Below, in pieces: positions 8,696-15,906 of a stretch of DNA of 32,013 bases. The stretch is from Myxococcales bacterium (GTDB taxonomy: Bacteria; Myxococcota_A; Polyangia; Haliangiales; Haliangiaceae). A program made the translations under genes and the position numbers. Location: assembly GCA_016706545.1 (NCBI GenBank), contig JADJJK010000068.1, positions 1-32,013 on the forward strand, read 5' to 3'. Every line of letters starts with the position of its first letter. The first letter of the stretch is position 1. The notes below the pieces were generated by a model. It saw only the letters and a program-made list of their open reading frames with translations. It ran no database searches and was not told the origin of the DNA.

Positions 8696-9766
8696 ATGAA
8701 GCTCGCCCTCAATGTTTCGCTGTCGCTGGCGATGCTCGCGCTGTGTACCTGGCTCGTCTGGCCCGATGAGGTGACCCGGGTGGCGCTCGCCTCCGCCCTC
8801 CAAGGTCTGCAGTGGAAGACCTTGTGGCCAACGGTGGCCGCATATCTGGCGCTGTCCGCGATCATGCACCTGGGCCGCGCCTGGCGATGGAAGCACCTGC
8901 TCGCGCCGCTCGGTGCTTCGCTGCCCGCGGGCCCGCTGCTGGCGATCTCGTCGGTGGGATTTCTGGCCATCCTGGCCCTGCCCGCGCGCCTGGGGGAGCT
9001 GGTGCGGCCAGGCCTCATCCGACGCCGCGCCGGCATCTCCGCGTCGGCCGCGCTCGGCACCGTGGCCGTGGAGCGAGTGGTCGACGGCCTGGTGGTCTCG
9101 CTGTTCGTGTTCGGCGCGTGCTTGGCGCTGCGCGGCCCCGCCGCCCCGAGCTGGATGATGCCCACGGCCTACGCCGCGCTGGGGGTGTTCGTGGCGGCGC
9201 TGGGCTTTCTGCTGATCGCGCTGCGCCGGCCAGAGGGGACCATCCGCTGGGGCCTGCGGCTGTGCGGCCTGACGTACCTGGCGCCGCGCCTCTCCGCCCT
9301 GCTGGCGGGCAAGCTACGCGAGCTCATCCGCGGCTTCTCGGCGCTCACCCATGGGCGCAGCATGGTGGCGTTTCTCGCCTGGACCCTGCTCTACTGGACG
9401 GCCAACGGGCTGGCGCTGTGGGTGCTCGCCCAGCCGCTGCTTTCCTTGTCAGTCGTGGGCGCGCTGGCCACCATGAGCCTGGTGGCGGTGGGCATCACGT
9501 TGCCAAACTCCCCGGGGCTGGTGGGGCAGTTTCAGGCGTTCACGTTGCTGGGGTTGTCGCTGTATCTGGGGCCAGCGGCCTTGCAGCGAGGCACCCCACT
9601 CCACGCCCAGGCGCTGGCGTTTGCCATCGTCCACCACGCCTCGCAGGTGGGCTGGTACCTGGTGATGGGCGCGGTGGGGCTGGCCACGCCCTGGGTGTCG
9701 CTGGCCGAGCTGCGGGCCGCGCGAAAAGTGGCGCCCGGCTCCGGAACCGATGACCCTGGGACGTGA
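8696..9766 (+). CDS. Lysylphosphatidylglycerol-synthase-TM (UPF0104) family membrane protein
   Basis: The product is 356 aa from ATG 8696 (MKLALNVSLSLAML). An ATG at 8639 would add 19 Pro/Arg-rich residues before the first membrane helix and is rejected. There are about 7-8 hydrophobic segments. The family motif of the LPG_synthase_TM/UPF0104 fold is clear in LALPARLGELVRPGLIRRR and the following SAALGTVAVERVVDGLVV, and again in TLPNSPGLVGQFQAF. This family includes the flippase part of MprF and many stand-alone inner-membrane proteins thought to handle lipids or polyprenyl substrates. The MprF synthase domain is absent, so lysyl transfer is not expected. It overlaps the next gene by one base (TGATG). 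Its position upstream of an Mla-type lipid transport operon is suggestive but unproven. Confidence 0.85.
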   Translation: MKLALNVSLSLAMLALCTWLVWPDEVTRVALASALQGLQWKTLWPTVAAYLALSAIMHLGRAWRWKHLLAPLGASLPAGPLLAISSVGFLAILALPARLGELVRPGLIRRRAGISASAALGTVAVERVVDGLVVSLFVFGACLALRGPAAPSWMMPTAYAALGVFVAALGFLLIALRRPEGTIRWGLRLCGLTYLAPRLSALLAGKLRELIRGFSALTHGRSMVAFLAWTLLYWTANGLALWVLAQPLLSLSVVGALATMSLVAVGITLPNSPGLVGQFQAFTLLGLSLYLGPAALQRGTPLHAQALAFAIVHHASQVGWYLVMGAVGLATPWVSLAELRAARKVAPGSGTDDPGT

Positions 9767-10260
9767 TGCAAAGAGCCAGTCTGGCCCTCGCCCTGGGCCT
9801 CGTTTGTGCCGTGACCGCGCGGCCGACCCCCGCGTGGGCGCGCAGCGAAAAACTCCTCGGCTACTCTCCGCAGGCGGTGTGGAATCCGGCGGTGCGCTTC
9901 GTGCGGGTGGATGAGAACCTGACCATCACCGATCGCGACGCCGAGGCCGGCTACATCCTGTTCGAGCTGCGCGAGGAGAAGAAGGTCTTTCGCGGCTCGC
10001 TGGAGGTCATCCCCGCCAGCCCTGACCACGGGGCGCGGGTGATCTTGGACATCCGCGATCGGCCAAGCTACATGGAGGTCGCGATGCTCGAGCGGCTCGA
10101 GCGCAAGCTCCTGGCTGAGCTTGGCCCCGCGCCTTCACCGCCGAAGAAACCCGACGCTCGCGAGGGCAAGAAGGACGGCGGCAAGGACGGCAAGAAAGAC
10201 GCGCCAGGCCGACCCTCCGAGCTGCCCGAGGCGCCCACGCAGCCGATTCCCGAGGCCTGA
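9766..10260 (+). CDS. Small secreted protein of unknown function
   Basis: The product is 164 aa from ATG 9766, which shares its A with the stop of the preceding gene; GTG 9763 is an alternative. Residues 1-25 (MQRASLALALGLVCAVTARP then TPAWA) are a Sec signal peptide with likely cleavage after AWA. The globular part, about 26-125, reads as alternating strands (AVRFVRVDENLTITDRDAEAG, YILFELREEKKVFRGSLEVI, GARVILDIRD) and a helix YMEVAMLERLERKLLAEL. The last 40 residues are a charged Lys/Asp/Gly/Pro tail. Tight coupling to the UPF0104-type gene suggests joint function in the envelope. No family name is assigned. Confidence 0.8.
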   Translation: MQRASLALALGLVCAVTARPTPAWARSEKLLGYSPQAVWNPAVRFVRVDENLTITDRDAEAGYILFELREEKKVFRGSLEVIPASPDHGARVILDIRDRPSYMEVAMLERLERKLLAELGPAPSPPKKPDAREGKKDGGKDGKKDAPGRPSELPEAPTQPIPEA

Positions 10261-10317
10261 TCTCTTCTCTCCTTCCTCGGGCGAAACCGCGCCGCTGCTT
10301 TGGTGTAGGTTCGGGCG

Positions 10318-11379
10318 ATGGCCGTCATCGATCTGCGCTCTGACACCGTGACTCGCCCCACCGCGGAGATGCGCCGGGTCATGGCCAACGCGGAGGTCGG
10401 CGACGACGTCTATGGCGAAGATCCGACGGTGCGGCAGCTCGAGGAGCGGGTGGCGGAGCTCCTGGGCACCCAGGCCGCGCTCTTTGTCCCGAGCGGGACC
10501 ATGGCCAACCAGATCGCGCTCCGCGCCCAGGTGCGGCCGGGCGACAAGGTCATCATCGGCGCCGGCGCGCACGTGTGGATGTACGAGTCGGGTGCCCTGG
10601 CCGCGCTGGCCGGCGCGCAGACGCACGTCTTGCCCGGCGATGGCCGCTTCACCGCGGCGGCGGTGCGTGAGGCGTTCACGCCCCAGGATCCGTACCTGTC
10701 GCCCACCCGCGTGGTGGCGGTGGAGAACACGCACAACATGGGCGGCGGCCTGCTGTGGGACCAGGACGAGGTCACCGCGGTGGTGACCGCCGCACACGCG
10801 CTGGGCATGGCCGCACATCTCGACGGCGCGCGCCTGTGGAACGCGGCGATCGCCTCGCAGACCAGCGAGCGCGCGCTGGCCGCTGGCTTTGACTCGGTGA
10901 GCGTGTGCCTGTCCAAGGGCCTCGGCGCTCCCGCGGGATCGCTGGTGGCGGGCAGCCGCGAGCTCATCACCACGTGCCACCGGTTTCGCAAGATGTATGG
11001 CGGTGGCATGCGCCAGGCAGGCATCCTGGCCGCAGCCGGGCTGCACGCGCTCACCCACCACCGCGAGCGGCTGGCCCAGGACCACGACCACGCGCGCCAC
11101 CTGGCCGAGTCCTTGGCCCAGGTGCCGGGCCTGCGCGTGGCGCTGCGCAAGGAGATGACCAACATCGTGATGGTGGACCTGGAGCGCACCAGCGCCGCGA
11201 CGCTGGTGGCCGCCGCGCGGCGGCACGGCGTGCTCCTTGGCGCGGTCGGCGCGCGGCGGGTGCGGCTGGTGACCCACCTGGACGTGGATCGCGCGGCCAT
11301 CGACGCCGCCGTCGCGGCGCTGGTGCAGGCGACGCGCGAGTGCCAGGCCGAGGCCGACGCGCAGGAGCGCGCCGGTTGA
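10318..11379 (+). CDS. ltaE: Low-specificity L-threonine aldolase
   Basis: The product is 353 aa, the usual length for the family. It cleaves L-threonine or L-allo-threonine to glycine and acetaldehyde in the cytoplasm, using PLP. The N-terminus IDLRSDTVTRPTAEMRRVMANAEVGDDVYGEDP is the family hallmark. Visible active-site elements are SGTMANQ (59-65) for the PLP phosphate, His85 (GAHVWMYE) expected to stack on the PLP ring, Asp169-Gly-Ala-Arg172 (HLDGAR), and the Schiff-base lysine Lys200 in VCLSKGLGAPAGS. GGGMRQAG and the C-terminal domain are complete. The gap of 57 bp from the previous gene holds only a weak AGG before the ATG. The next gene starts inside its stop codon, so ltaE may feed translation into the transporter operon, although its metabolism is unrelated. 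Confidence 0.95.
   Translation: MAVIDLRSDTVTRPTAEMRRVMANAEVGDDVYGEDPTVRQLEERVAELLGTQAALFVPSGTMANQIALRAQVRPGDKVIIGAGAHVWMYESGALAALAGAQTHVLPGDGRFTAAAVREAFTPQDPYLSPTRVVAVENTHNMGGGLLWDQDEVTAVVTAAHALGMAAHLDGARLWNAAIASQTSERALAAGFDSVSVCLSKGLGAPAGSLVAGSRELITTCHRFRKMYGGGMRQAGILAAAGLHALTHHRERLAQDHDHARHLAESLAQVPGLRVALRKEMTNIVMVDLERTSAATLVAAARRHGVLLGAVGARRVRLVTHLDVDRAAIDAAVAALVQATRECQAEADAQERAG
11363..11378 (+). promoter_or_regulatory. Shine-Dalgarno that fixes the TTG start of the lipoprotein gene
   Basis: AGGAG at 11363-11367 is followed by 8 nt and then TTG at 11376-11378, which overlaps the ltaE stop TGA (TTGA). No ATG or GTG in this frame leaves a complete signal peptide, so this site decides the start. 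Confidence 0.7.
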
Positions 11380-12515
11380 TCCGTCGCGCGCACGCCCGCT
11401 GGCGGCGCACACGGCGCGCACGGCACGAAGAGACGGCACCCCGGGCGTGGCGAGCTCCCCGGCGGTGGGCCTGGGTGGCTTGCCTGGCTGCCTGGGTGGC
11501 TTGCCTGGCCGCATGCTCGGCGCCGGCGACGTTGCCGGAGCTGACCGCCGCCGAGACCCAACGTCGCAGCGGCGCGACCGACGCCTCCGCCGCCTCGTAC
11601 CGGCGCGCGCAGGCGCGCTGCCAGGAGCTGACGCCAGCCTGGCGAGCGCGGGCCGCGTGCGCCGAGGCCCAGCTCGGCGAAGCCGAGGTGCTGGAGGCCG
11701 CGCAGCGCGTCCCGCAAGCGCTGGCCGCCTACCGGCGCGCGCTGGCCGCGCCGGCTAGCGACGCGGTGGCCGCCACCGCGTGTGTCCGCATCGGCCGGCT
11801 GGAGCTGGCGCGCGGTCAGGAGGCGACGGCCTGGCAGGCGCTCTGGCAGGTGGTGACCGACTGGCCAGACGAGCCGGCCGCGGGCGACGCGGTGCGGCTC
11901 CTGGTGCAGGATGGCCGCGGGCGCGACGCGCGCGCGCTGGTGCACGAGCTGGGCGAGGTGCTGACGCAGGCGCCGCAGAGCCAGGTCGCCGACAACCTGC
12001 TGTGGGCCATGGCCGACCTGACCGAGCGCGAGCTGGCCAACCCCGCGACGGCGCGCGCGCTCTACGACCGCATCCCGCGCGACACGCCGACCAGCGGCCT
12101 GCGCGACGACGCGCGCTGGCACGCCGCGCGGATCTCTCGCGCGCTCGGCGACGGACAGGGCGCGGCCAGGCGCCTGCGCGAGCTCTTGGCCACCCGCGAG
12201 GTCGCGCTGGGCGCGGGCTCTTACTTCTCGATCTGGCTCGACGACGCGCAGCTCGAGCTGGGGCGGATCCTGCGCGACGAGCTCGGCGATCCGCGCGCCG
12301 CCGCCGCCGCGCTGGCGCAGCTCGAGCGCGACTATCCAGCGTCGACGCTCGTCGACGACGCGCTCTGGGAGCGCGCGCTGGCCTTGCGCCAGGCGCAAAA
12401 CCTGGCCGCGGCGTGCCGCGCGCTGCGCGAGCTGACGAGGCGCTTCTCGTCCTCCAAGTACGCGGCGCGCGGCCGGGCGCTCGCTGGAGAGCTGCGCTGC
12501 GAGGGGGGACCGTGA
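11376..12515 (+). CDS. TPR-like lipoprotein at the head of the Mla-type operon
   Basis: The product is 379 aa from the TTG start at 11376 (4-bp TTGA overlap with ltaE, AGGAG 8 nt upstream). The N-terminus has about 30 Arg-rich residues, then a hydrophobic stretch with WVACLAA twice in tandem, ending in lipobox LAAC with the lipidated Cys47. The mature part is Ala-rich alpha-helix arranged in TPR/BamD-like repeats: ASAASYRRAQARC, QALAAYRRALAAPASDAVAA, ATAWQALWQVVTDWPDEPAA, PATARALYDRIPRDTPTSGL, AAAALAQLERDYPASTLVDDAL, AACRALRELTRRFSSSKYA. The repeating form of helix pair plus acidic or aromatic turn with a final (D/E)xYPxS resembles outer-membrane assembly lipoproteins. It is coupled to ATPase F1 by GTGA, so an envelope scaffold role in the same transport machine is inferred. 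Confidence 0.8.
   Translation: MIRRAHARWRRTRRARHEETAPRAWRAPRRWAWVACLAAWVACLAACSAPATLPELTAAETQRRSGATDASAASYRRAQARCQELTPAWRARAACAEAQLGEAEVLEAAQRVPQALAAYRRALAAPASDAVAATACVRIGRLELARGQEATAWQALWQVVTDWPDEPAAGDAVRLLVQDGRGRDARALVHELGEVLTQAPQSQVADNLLWAMADLTERELANPATARALYDRIPRDTPTSGLRDDARWHAARISRALGDGQGAARRLRELLATREVALGAGSYFSIWLDDAQLELGRILRDELGDPRAAAAALAQLERDYPASTLVDDALWERALALRQAQNLAAACRALRELTRRFSSSKYAARGRALAGELRCEGGP
11471..11512 (+). repeat. 21-bp in-frame tandem duplication in a signal peptide
   Basis: Bases 11471-11491 and 11492-11512 are 21-bp copies differing at one position. In frame they give WVACLAA-WVACLAA just before the lipobox cysteine, so the hydrophobic core of the signal peptide has been doubled. 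Confidence 0.9.
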
Positions 12516-13372
12516 GCAGCGGACCGCAGCCCACGCTCGCTGCCGCCAGCGACGTCGCGGCGGTGGAGCTGACGCGCGTCGCGGTGGCCTTCGGCGCGCA
12601 CCAGGTGCTGACCGAGGTGTCGCTGCGCGTCGCCGCCGGAGTCCGCCTGGGGCTCATCGGCCCGGCCGCCGCGGGCAAGAGCCTGCTGCTCAAGGTGATA
12701 GCCGGGCTGTGCGCCCCCGACGCCGGCACGGTCGCGGTCCTGGGGCAAGAGGTCACCGGCAAGCGTGAGGCGGAGCTGGGGCCGCTGCGTCAGCGCATCG
12801 GCATGCTGTTTCAGAACCCGGCGCTGTTCGACTTTCTCACCGTGGCCGGCAACGTCGCCTTCCCGCTCGAGCAGCGCGGCGGGCACTCGCCGGAGCAGCT
12901 CGCGGCCCTGGTCGCCGAGCGGCTGCGCGCGGTCGGGCTGGCCGGCAGCGAGGCGCGCTGGCCGGCGCAGCTCTCCGGCGGCATGAAGAAGCGCGTGGGC
13001 ATCGCGCGCGCCTCCATCGCCCGCCCGGAGCTGTTGCTCTATGACGAGCCCACCGCGGGCCTCGATCCGGTCACCAGCCGCAAGATCTTCGACCTGCTCG
13101 ACGCCGATCAGCGGGCCACCGGCGCCACCTTGATCACCGCGTCCTCCGACGTCGTCGCCTTGCTGGGCTTCGTCGACGTCATCGCGTTCCTGCACGGCGG
13201 CGTGATCCGGCACCTGGGCCCGGTGGCGGAGCTGGCGGCGGCCACCGATCCCGAGCTCGCGCGGTTTCTCGCCGGCACGCTGGACGCCGCCGCGCCGCCC
13301 CACGCAGCCCCGCCCCACGCAGCCCCGCCCCACGCCACGCCGCCTGCCCCGCCTGCGGAGCCCTCGGCGTGA
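12512..13372 (+). CDS. MlaF-like ABC ATPase F1, H-loop histidine replaced
   Basis: The product is 286 aa from GTG 12512, in a GTGA overlap with the previous stop and preceded by a GGGGGG purine run. It is the cytoplasmic ATPase of an MCE/Mla-type lipid ABC transporter. Motifs: Walker A GPAAAGKS (50-57), Q-loop Gln101 in MLFQNPALFDFLTV (the Mla/Mkl-type Q-loop context), signature LSGGMKKR (154-161), Walker B LLLYDE (174-179) and D-loop GLDP. At the H-loop the sequence is LITASSDVV, with Ser212 where nearly all family members have His before Asp. This should impair hydrolysis at the site built on its Walker motifs. Residues 262-280 are a PPHAA repeat tail. It is coupled by GTGA to permease E1. 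Pairing with F2 (15050-15823) is inferred from complementary defects; F1 homodimers remain possible. Confidence 0.92.
   Translation: MSSGPQPTLAAASDVAAVELTRVAVAFGAHQVLTEVSLRVAAGVRLGLIGPAAAGKSLLLKVIAGLCAPDAGTVAVLGQEVTGKREAELGPLRQRIGMLFQNPALFDFLTVAGNVAFPLEQRGGHSPEQLAALVAERLRAVGLAGSEARWPAQLSGGMKKRVGIARASIARPELLLYDEPTAGLDPVTSRKIFDLLDADQRATGATLITASSDVVALLGFVDVIAFLHGGVIRHLGPVAELAAATDPELARFLAGTLDAAAPPHAAPPHAAPPHATPPAPPAEPSA
13295..13339 (+). repeat. 15-bp in-frame tandem repeat, PPHAA tail of F1
   Basis: Three consecutive 15-bp units (13295-13309, 13310-13324, 13325-13339; the last diverges at its end) encode PPHAA, PPHAA, PPHAT near the C-terminus of the F1 ATPase. ATPase F2 has no such tail. Confidence 0.9.
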
Positions 13373-14148
13373 CCGCGCTGGTCACAAGCCTTGGCCGCTC
13401 CGTGCTGGCGCTGGGGCGCGAGCTTGGCGGGCTCATCCTCCTGGGGGCCAGGCTCCTCCACGCGCTCGTGACCTGGCGCCGCGGCGCGCCGGACGCGCGC
13501 GAGCTGTGGAGCGCCCTGCACCGCATGGGCAACCGCTCGGTCCCCATCGTGCTCGCCACCGCGCTGTTCGCCGGCGGGCTGATGGCGATCCAGGCCGGCA
13601 CCTTCGTCAAGAAGCTCGGCGCCACTGGCCTTGCCGGCTGGGGCGCCGGGTACGCCGTGCTGCGCGAGATCGGGCCGATCCTCATCGGCCTCATGTTCTC
13701 GGGGCGCGTCGGCGCCAACACCACCGCGGAGCTCGCCACCATGACCGTGACCGAGCAGCTCGACGGCCTCCGAGCGCTGGCCATCGACCCGCTGCGCTAC
13801 CTGATCTTGCCGCGCGTGCTGGCGATGACCTTCATGCTGGTGGTGCTGACCGTGCTCGGCGATCTGGTCGCGCTGGTTGGCTCCTCCATCGTCGGCTACA
13901 CCGTGCTCGGCATCGAGTGGTCGACGATGTACTTCTCCTTCGCCGACAACCTGGCCCCCGCAGACTTCCTCCACGGCGTCACCAAGTCCGTGGCCTTCGG
14001 CGGCGCCATCGCGCTGTCTTCGTGCCACTTCGGCATCTCGGTGCGCGGCGGCGCCGCCGGGGTGGGCCGCGCGGTCAACGCCAGCGTGGTCAGCTCGGCG
14101 GTCGCCATCGTCGTGCTCGACTTCTTCCTCACCTACGTCACCGCATGA
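13369..14148 (+). CDS. MlaE-like permease E1
   Basis: The product is 259 aa from GTG 13369 (GTGA overlap with F1). It is an inner-membrane permease of the MlaE/YrbE family, which moves phospholipid-like molecules between the inner membrane and an MCE ring. An amphipathic N-terminal helix precedes about five membrane segments. The family core is present: LREIGPILIGLMFSGRVGAN, then TTAELATMTVTEQLDGLRAL, DPLRYLILPRVLAM, and the C-terminal conserved G-rich segment SVAFGGAIALSSCHFGISVRGG. Arg-Glu-x-Gly-Pro (REIGP) before the coupling region is canonical. The length fits the family. Its partner is predicted to be the different permease E2 immediately downstream, with which it overlaps by 4 bp (ATGA). 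Confidence 0.93.
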   Translation: MTALVTSLGRSVLALGRELGGLILLGARLLHALVTWRRGAPDARELWSALHRMGNRSVPIVLATALFAGGLMAIQAGTFVKKLGATGLAGWGAGYAVLREIGPILIGLMFSGRVGANTTAELATMTVTEQLDGLRALAIDPLRYLILPRVLAMTFMLVVLTVLGDLVALVGSSIVGYTVLGIEWSTMYFSFADNLAPADFLHGVTKSVAFGGAIALSSCHFGISVRGGAAGVGRAVNASVVSSAVAIVVLDFFLTYVTA

Positions 14149-15053
14149 TGCCCCAAGCTGATCCTTCCAGCGCTCCCGGAGCGCCTGGCCCGCCGGACTC
14201 TCGCGACCCTCCGGGCGCTCTGTCGCCTCGCCCGACCCTGCTCGGCCGGCTCCGAGAGGCCGTCATCGCCGTGGGGGCGCTGACCCTCGCCGCGCTGCGG
14301 TGGCCCGCCCAGCTCGCGGCCGTGCTGGCCGACACCGCCGGCGGCGTGGTCCGCCGCGTCACCGGGCGCTCGCGCCACCGCCGCGGCGACGTGCTGGTGC
14401 AGCTCCACCTGCTCGGCAACCGATCGCTTGGCTTTGTGCTCATCACGCTGGGCTTTCTGGGCATGGTGATGGCGTATCAGGCCTGCCTGCAGCTCTCCCG
14501 CATCACCGGAGACACCTCGCAGATCGGCCAGCAGTTCCTGCGCCTGGTGACCTCGGATCTGGCCGCCACCCTCACCGGGCTGATGCTGGCGACCCGGGTG
14601 GGCGCCGGGATCGCCGCGGAGCTGGGCTCGATGAAGGTCACCGAGCAGCTCGACGCGCTGCGCATGTCCGGCGTGTTGCCCATCGACTATCTGGTCGTGC
14701 CGCGCGTGCTGGCCTCCATGGTCATGACCGTGGTGCTCTCGGTGCTCGGCGGCCTCGCCATGTTCGCCGCCGCCGGGCTCACCGCCAAGCTGTCGTTCCA
14801 GGTCAACCCCACCGTGTTCTTCGACGCCTCCTCGGTGACCTTCACCCACCTCGCCGTGGGCCTGGTCAAGGCGCTGTCGTACGGGGTGGCGGTGCCGGTG
14901 GTGGCCGCCGCGTGTGGGCTGACCGCGCGCGGCAGCTCCGAGGGCGTCGGGCACGCCACCACCTCGGCGGTGATCGGCGGATCGTTCGCGGTGCTCACCT
15001 TGGACCTGATCTGGTCCATCGCCGCCTACCTGGCGTTTCCAGGGCGGCTATGA
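14145..15053 (+). CDS. MlaE-like permease E2 with N-terminal extension
   Basis: The product is 302 aa from ATG 14145 (ATGA overlap); ATG 14148 directly follows and is equally possible. The first 25-30 residues are a Pro/Ala/Ser-rich cytoplasmic extension that E1 lacks. The MlaE core follows: HLLGNRSLGFVLITLGFLGMVMAYQ, TGLMLATRVGAGIAAELGSM, KVTEQLDALRMSGVLPIDY, LVVPRVLAS and a C-terminal ALSYGVAVPVVAAACGLTAR. At the position where E1 and most family members carry REIGP, E2 reads TSDLAA, so the usual Arg and Gly-Pro are missing although the GRVG/AELG/VTEQ core is kept. Such asymmetry fits a heterodimeric permease E1-E2. It is coupled by ATGA to ATPase F2. Confidence 0.92.
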   Translation: MMPQADPSSAPGAPGPPDSRDPPGALSPRPTLLGRLREAVIAVGALTLAALRWPAQLAAVLADTAGGVVRRVTGRSRHRRGDVLVQLHLLGNRSLGFVLITLGFLGMVMAYQACLQLSRITGDTSQIGQQFLRLVTSDLAATLTGLMLATRVGAGIAAELGSMKVTEQLDALRMSGVLPIDYLVVPRVLASMVMTVVLSVLGGLAMFAAAGLTAKLSFQVNPTVFFDASSVTFTHLAVGLVKALSYGVAVPVVAAACGLTARGSSEGVGHATTSAVIGGSFAVLTLDLIWSIAAYLAFPGRL

Positions 15054-15823
15054 GCGAGCGCGAGGCCCCGCTGCTGGAGTTTCGCGACGTCGACAAGGCG
15101 TTCGACGGCAAGCCGGTGCTGTCGTCGATGAGCCTGAGCGTGCGACGCCACGAGCGGCTGTTCCTCGTCGGCACCTCCGGCGTCGGCAAGTCGGTGGCGA
15201 TCCGCCTGCTCATCGGCCTCTTGCGGGTGGACGCTGGCGAGCTGCGGTTTCACGGCGCACGGATCGACGAGCTGTCCGAGGCAGCGCTGTTGCCGCTGCG
15301 CCGCAAGATCGGCATGGTGTTTCAGCACTCCACGCTGTTTGACTCGATGACCGTGCTCGACAACGTCGCGCTGCCGCTGCGCAAGCACGGCGGTCTTGGG
15401 CTGGCCGCCGCCCGGGTGGCGGCGCGCGAGCGGCTGGCCGCGGTGCGGATGGAGCAGCACGCCGCGCGCATGCCGGCGGAGATCTCGGACGGCATGCGCA
15501 AGCGGGTCGCCATCGCCCGCACGCTGGCGATGCGCCCGGAGGTGGTGCTCTTCGACGAGCCCACCACCGGCCTCGATCCGGTGAGCGCCCGCCATGTCGA
15601 CGCGCTCATCGCCGAGCTGCCGGCCACCGCCGGCGTCACCGCGCTGGTGGTCTCGCACGACCTGATCTCGATCCGGACCGTGGCCGACCGCGTGGCGCTT
15701 TTGTATCGCGGGCGAATCCACGCGCTCGGCACGCCGGCCGAGCTCGCCGCGTCGCCAGACCCGGTGGTGGCGCAGTTTCTCGCCGGCCGCTCACAGGGCC
15801 CCATGGACACCCCGGGGTTCTGA
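15050..15823 (+). CDS. MlaF-like ABC ATPase F2, degenerate signature motif
   Basis: The product is 257 aa from ATG 15050, in an ATGA overlap with E2. Motifs: Walker A GTSGVGKS (41-48), Q-loop Gln92 in MVFQHSTLFDSMTV, Walker B VVLFDE (165-170), D-loop GLDP and an intact H-loop His203 in VVSHDL. The signature, normally LSGG, reads EISDGMRKR (144-152): Asp147 replaces the first glycine and Ile145 the leucine. In ABC dimers this motif closes over the ATP bound by the other subunit. Here it would face the Walker motifs of F1, the subunit that lost its H-loop His. Thus one composite site would be doubly degenerate and the other canonical. The gene ends the coupled run; 83 bp separate it from the following lipoprotein gene. 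Confidence 0.93.
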   Translation: MSEREAPLLEFRDVDKAFDGKPVLSSMSLSVRRHERLFLVGTSGVGKSVAIRLLIGLLRVDAGELRFHGARIDELSEAALLPLRRKIGMVFQHSTLFDSMTVLDNVALPLRKHGGLGLAAARVAARERLAAVRMEQHAARMPAEISDGMRKRVAIARTLAMRPEVVLFDEPTTGLDPVSARHVDALIAELPATAGVTALVVSHDLISIRTVADRVALLYRGRIHALGTPAELAASPDPVVAQFLAGRSQGPMDTPGF

Positions 15824-15906
15824 CCAGGCCATCGCCGGGCGGCGGCGCCAGACCAAGCGGCGCGTCTTCGTTGACCCGCGCCCGGCCAAAGGCCGATACT
15901 GCCGCC

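Noticed and set aside
8696..9766. MprF lysyl-phosphatidylglycerol synthase
   Set aside because: Only the membrane domain is present; the cytosolic aminoacyl-transferase domain is absent.
10410..12398. 662-aa open frame on the minus strand
   Set aside because: It is antisense to threonine aldolase and the lipoprotein, both of which have clear motifs and coupled starts.
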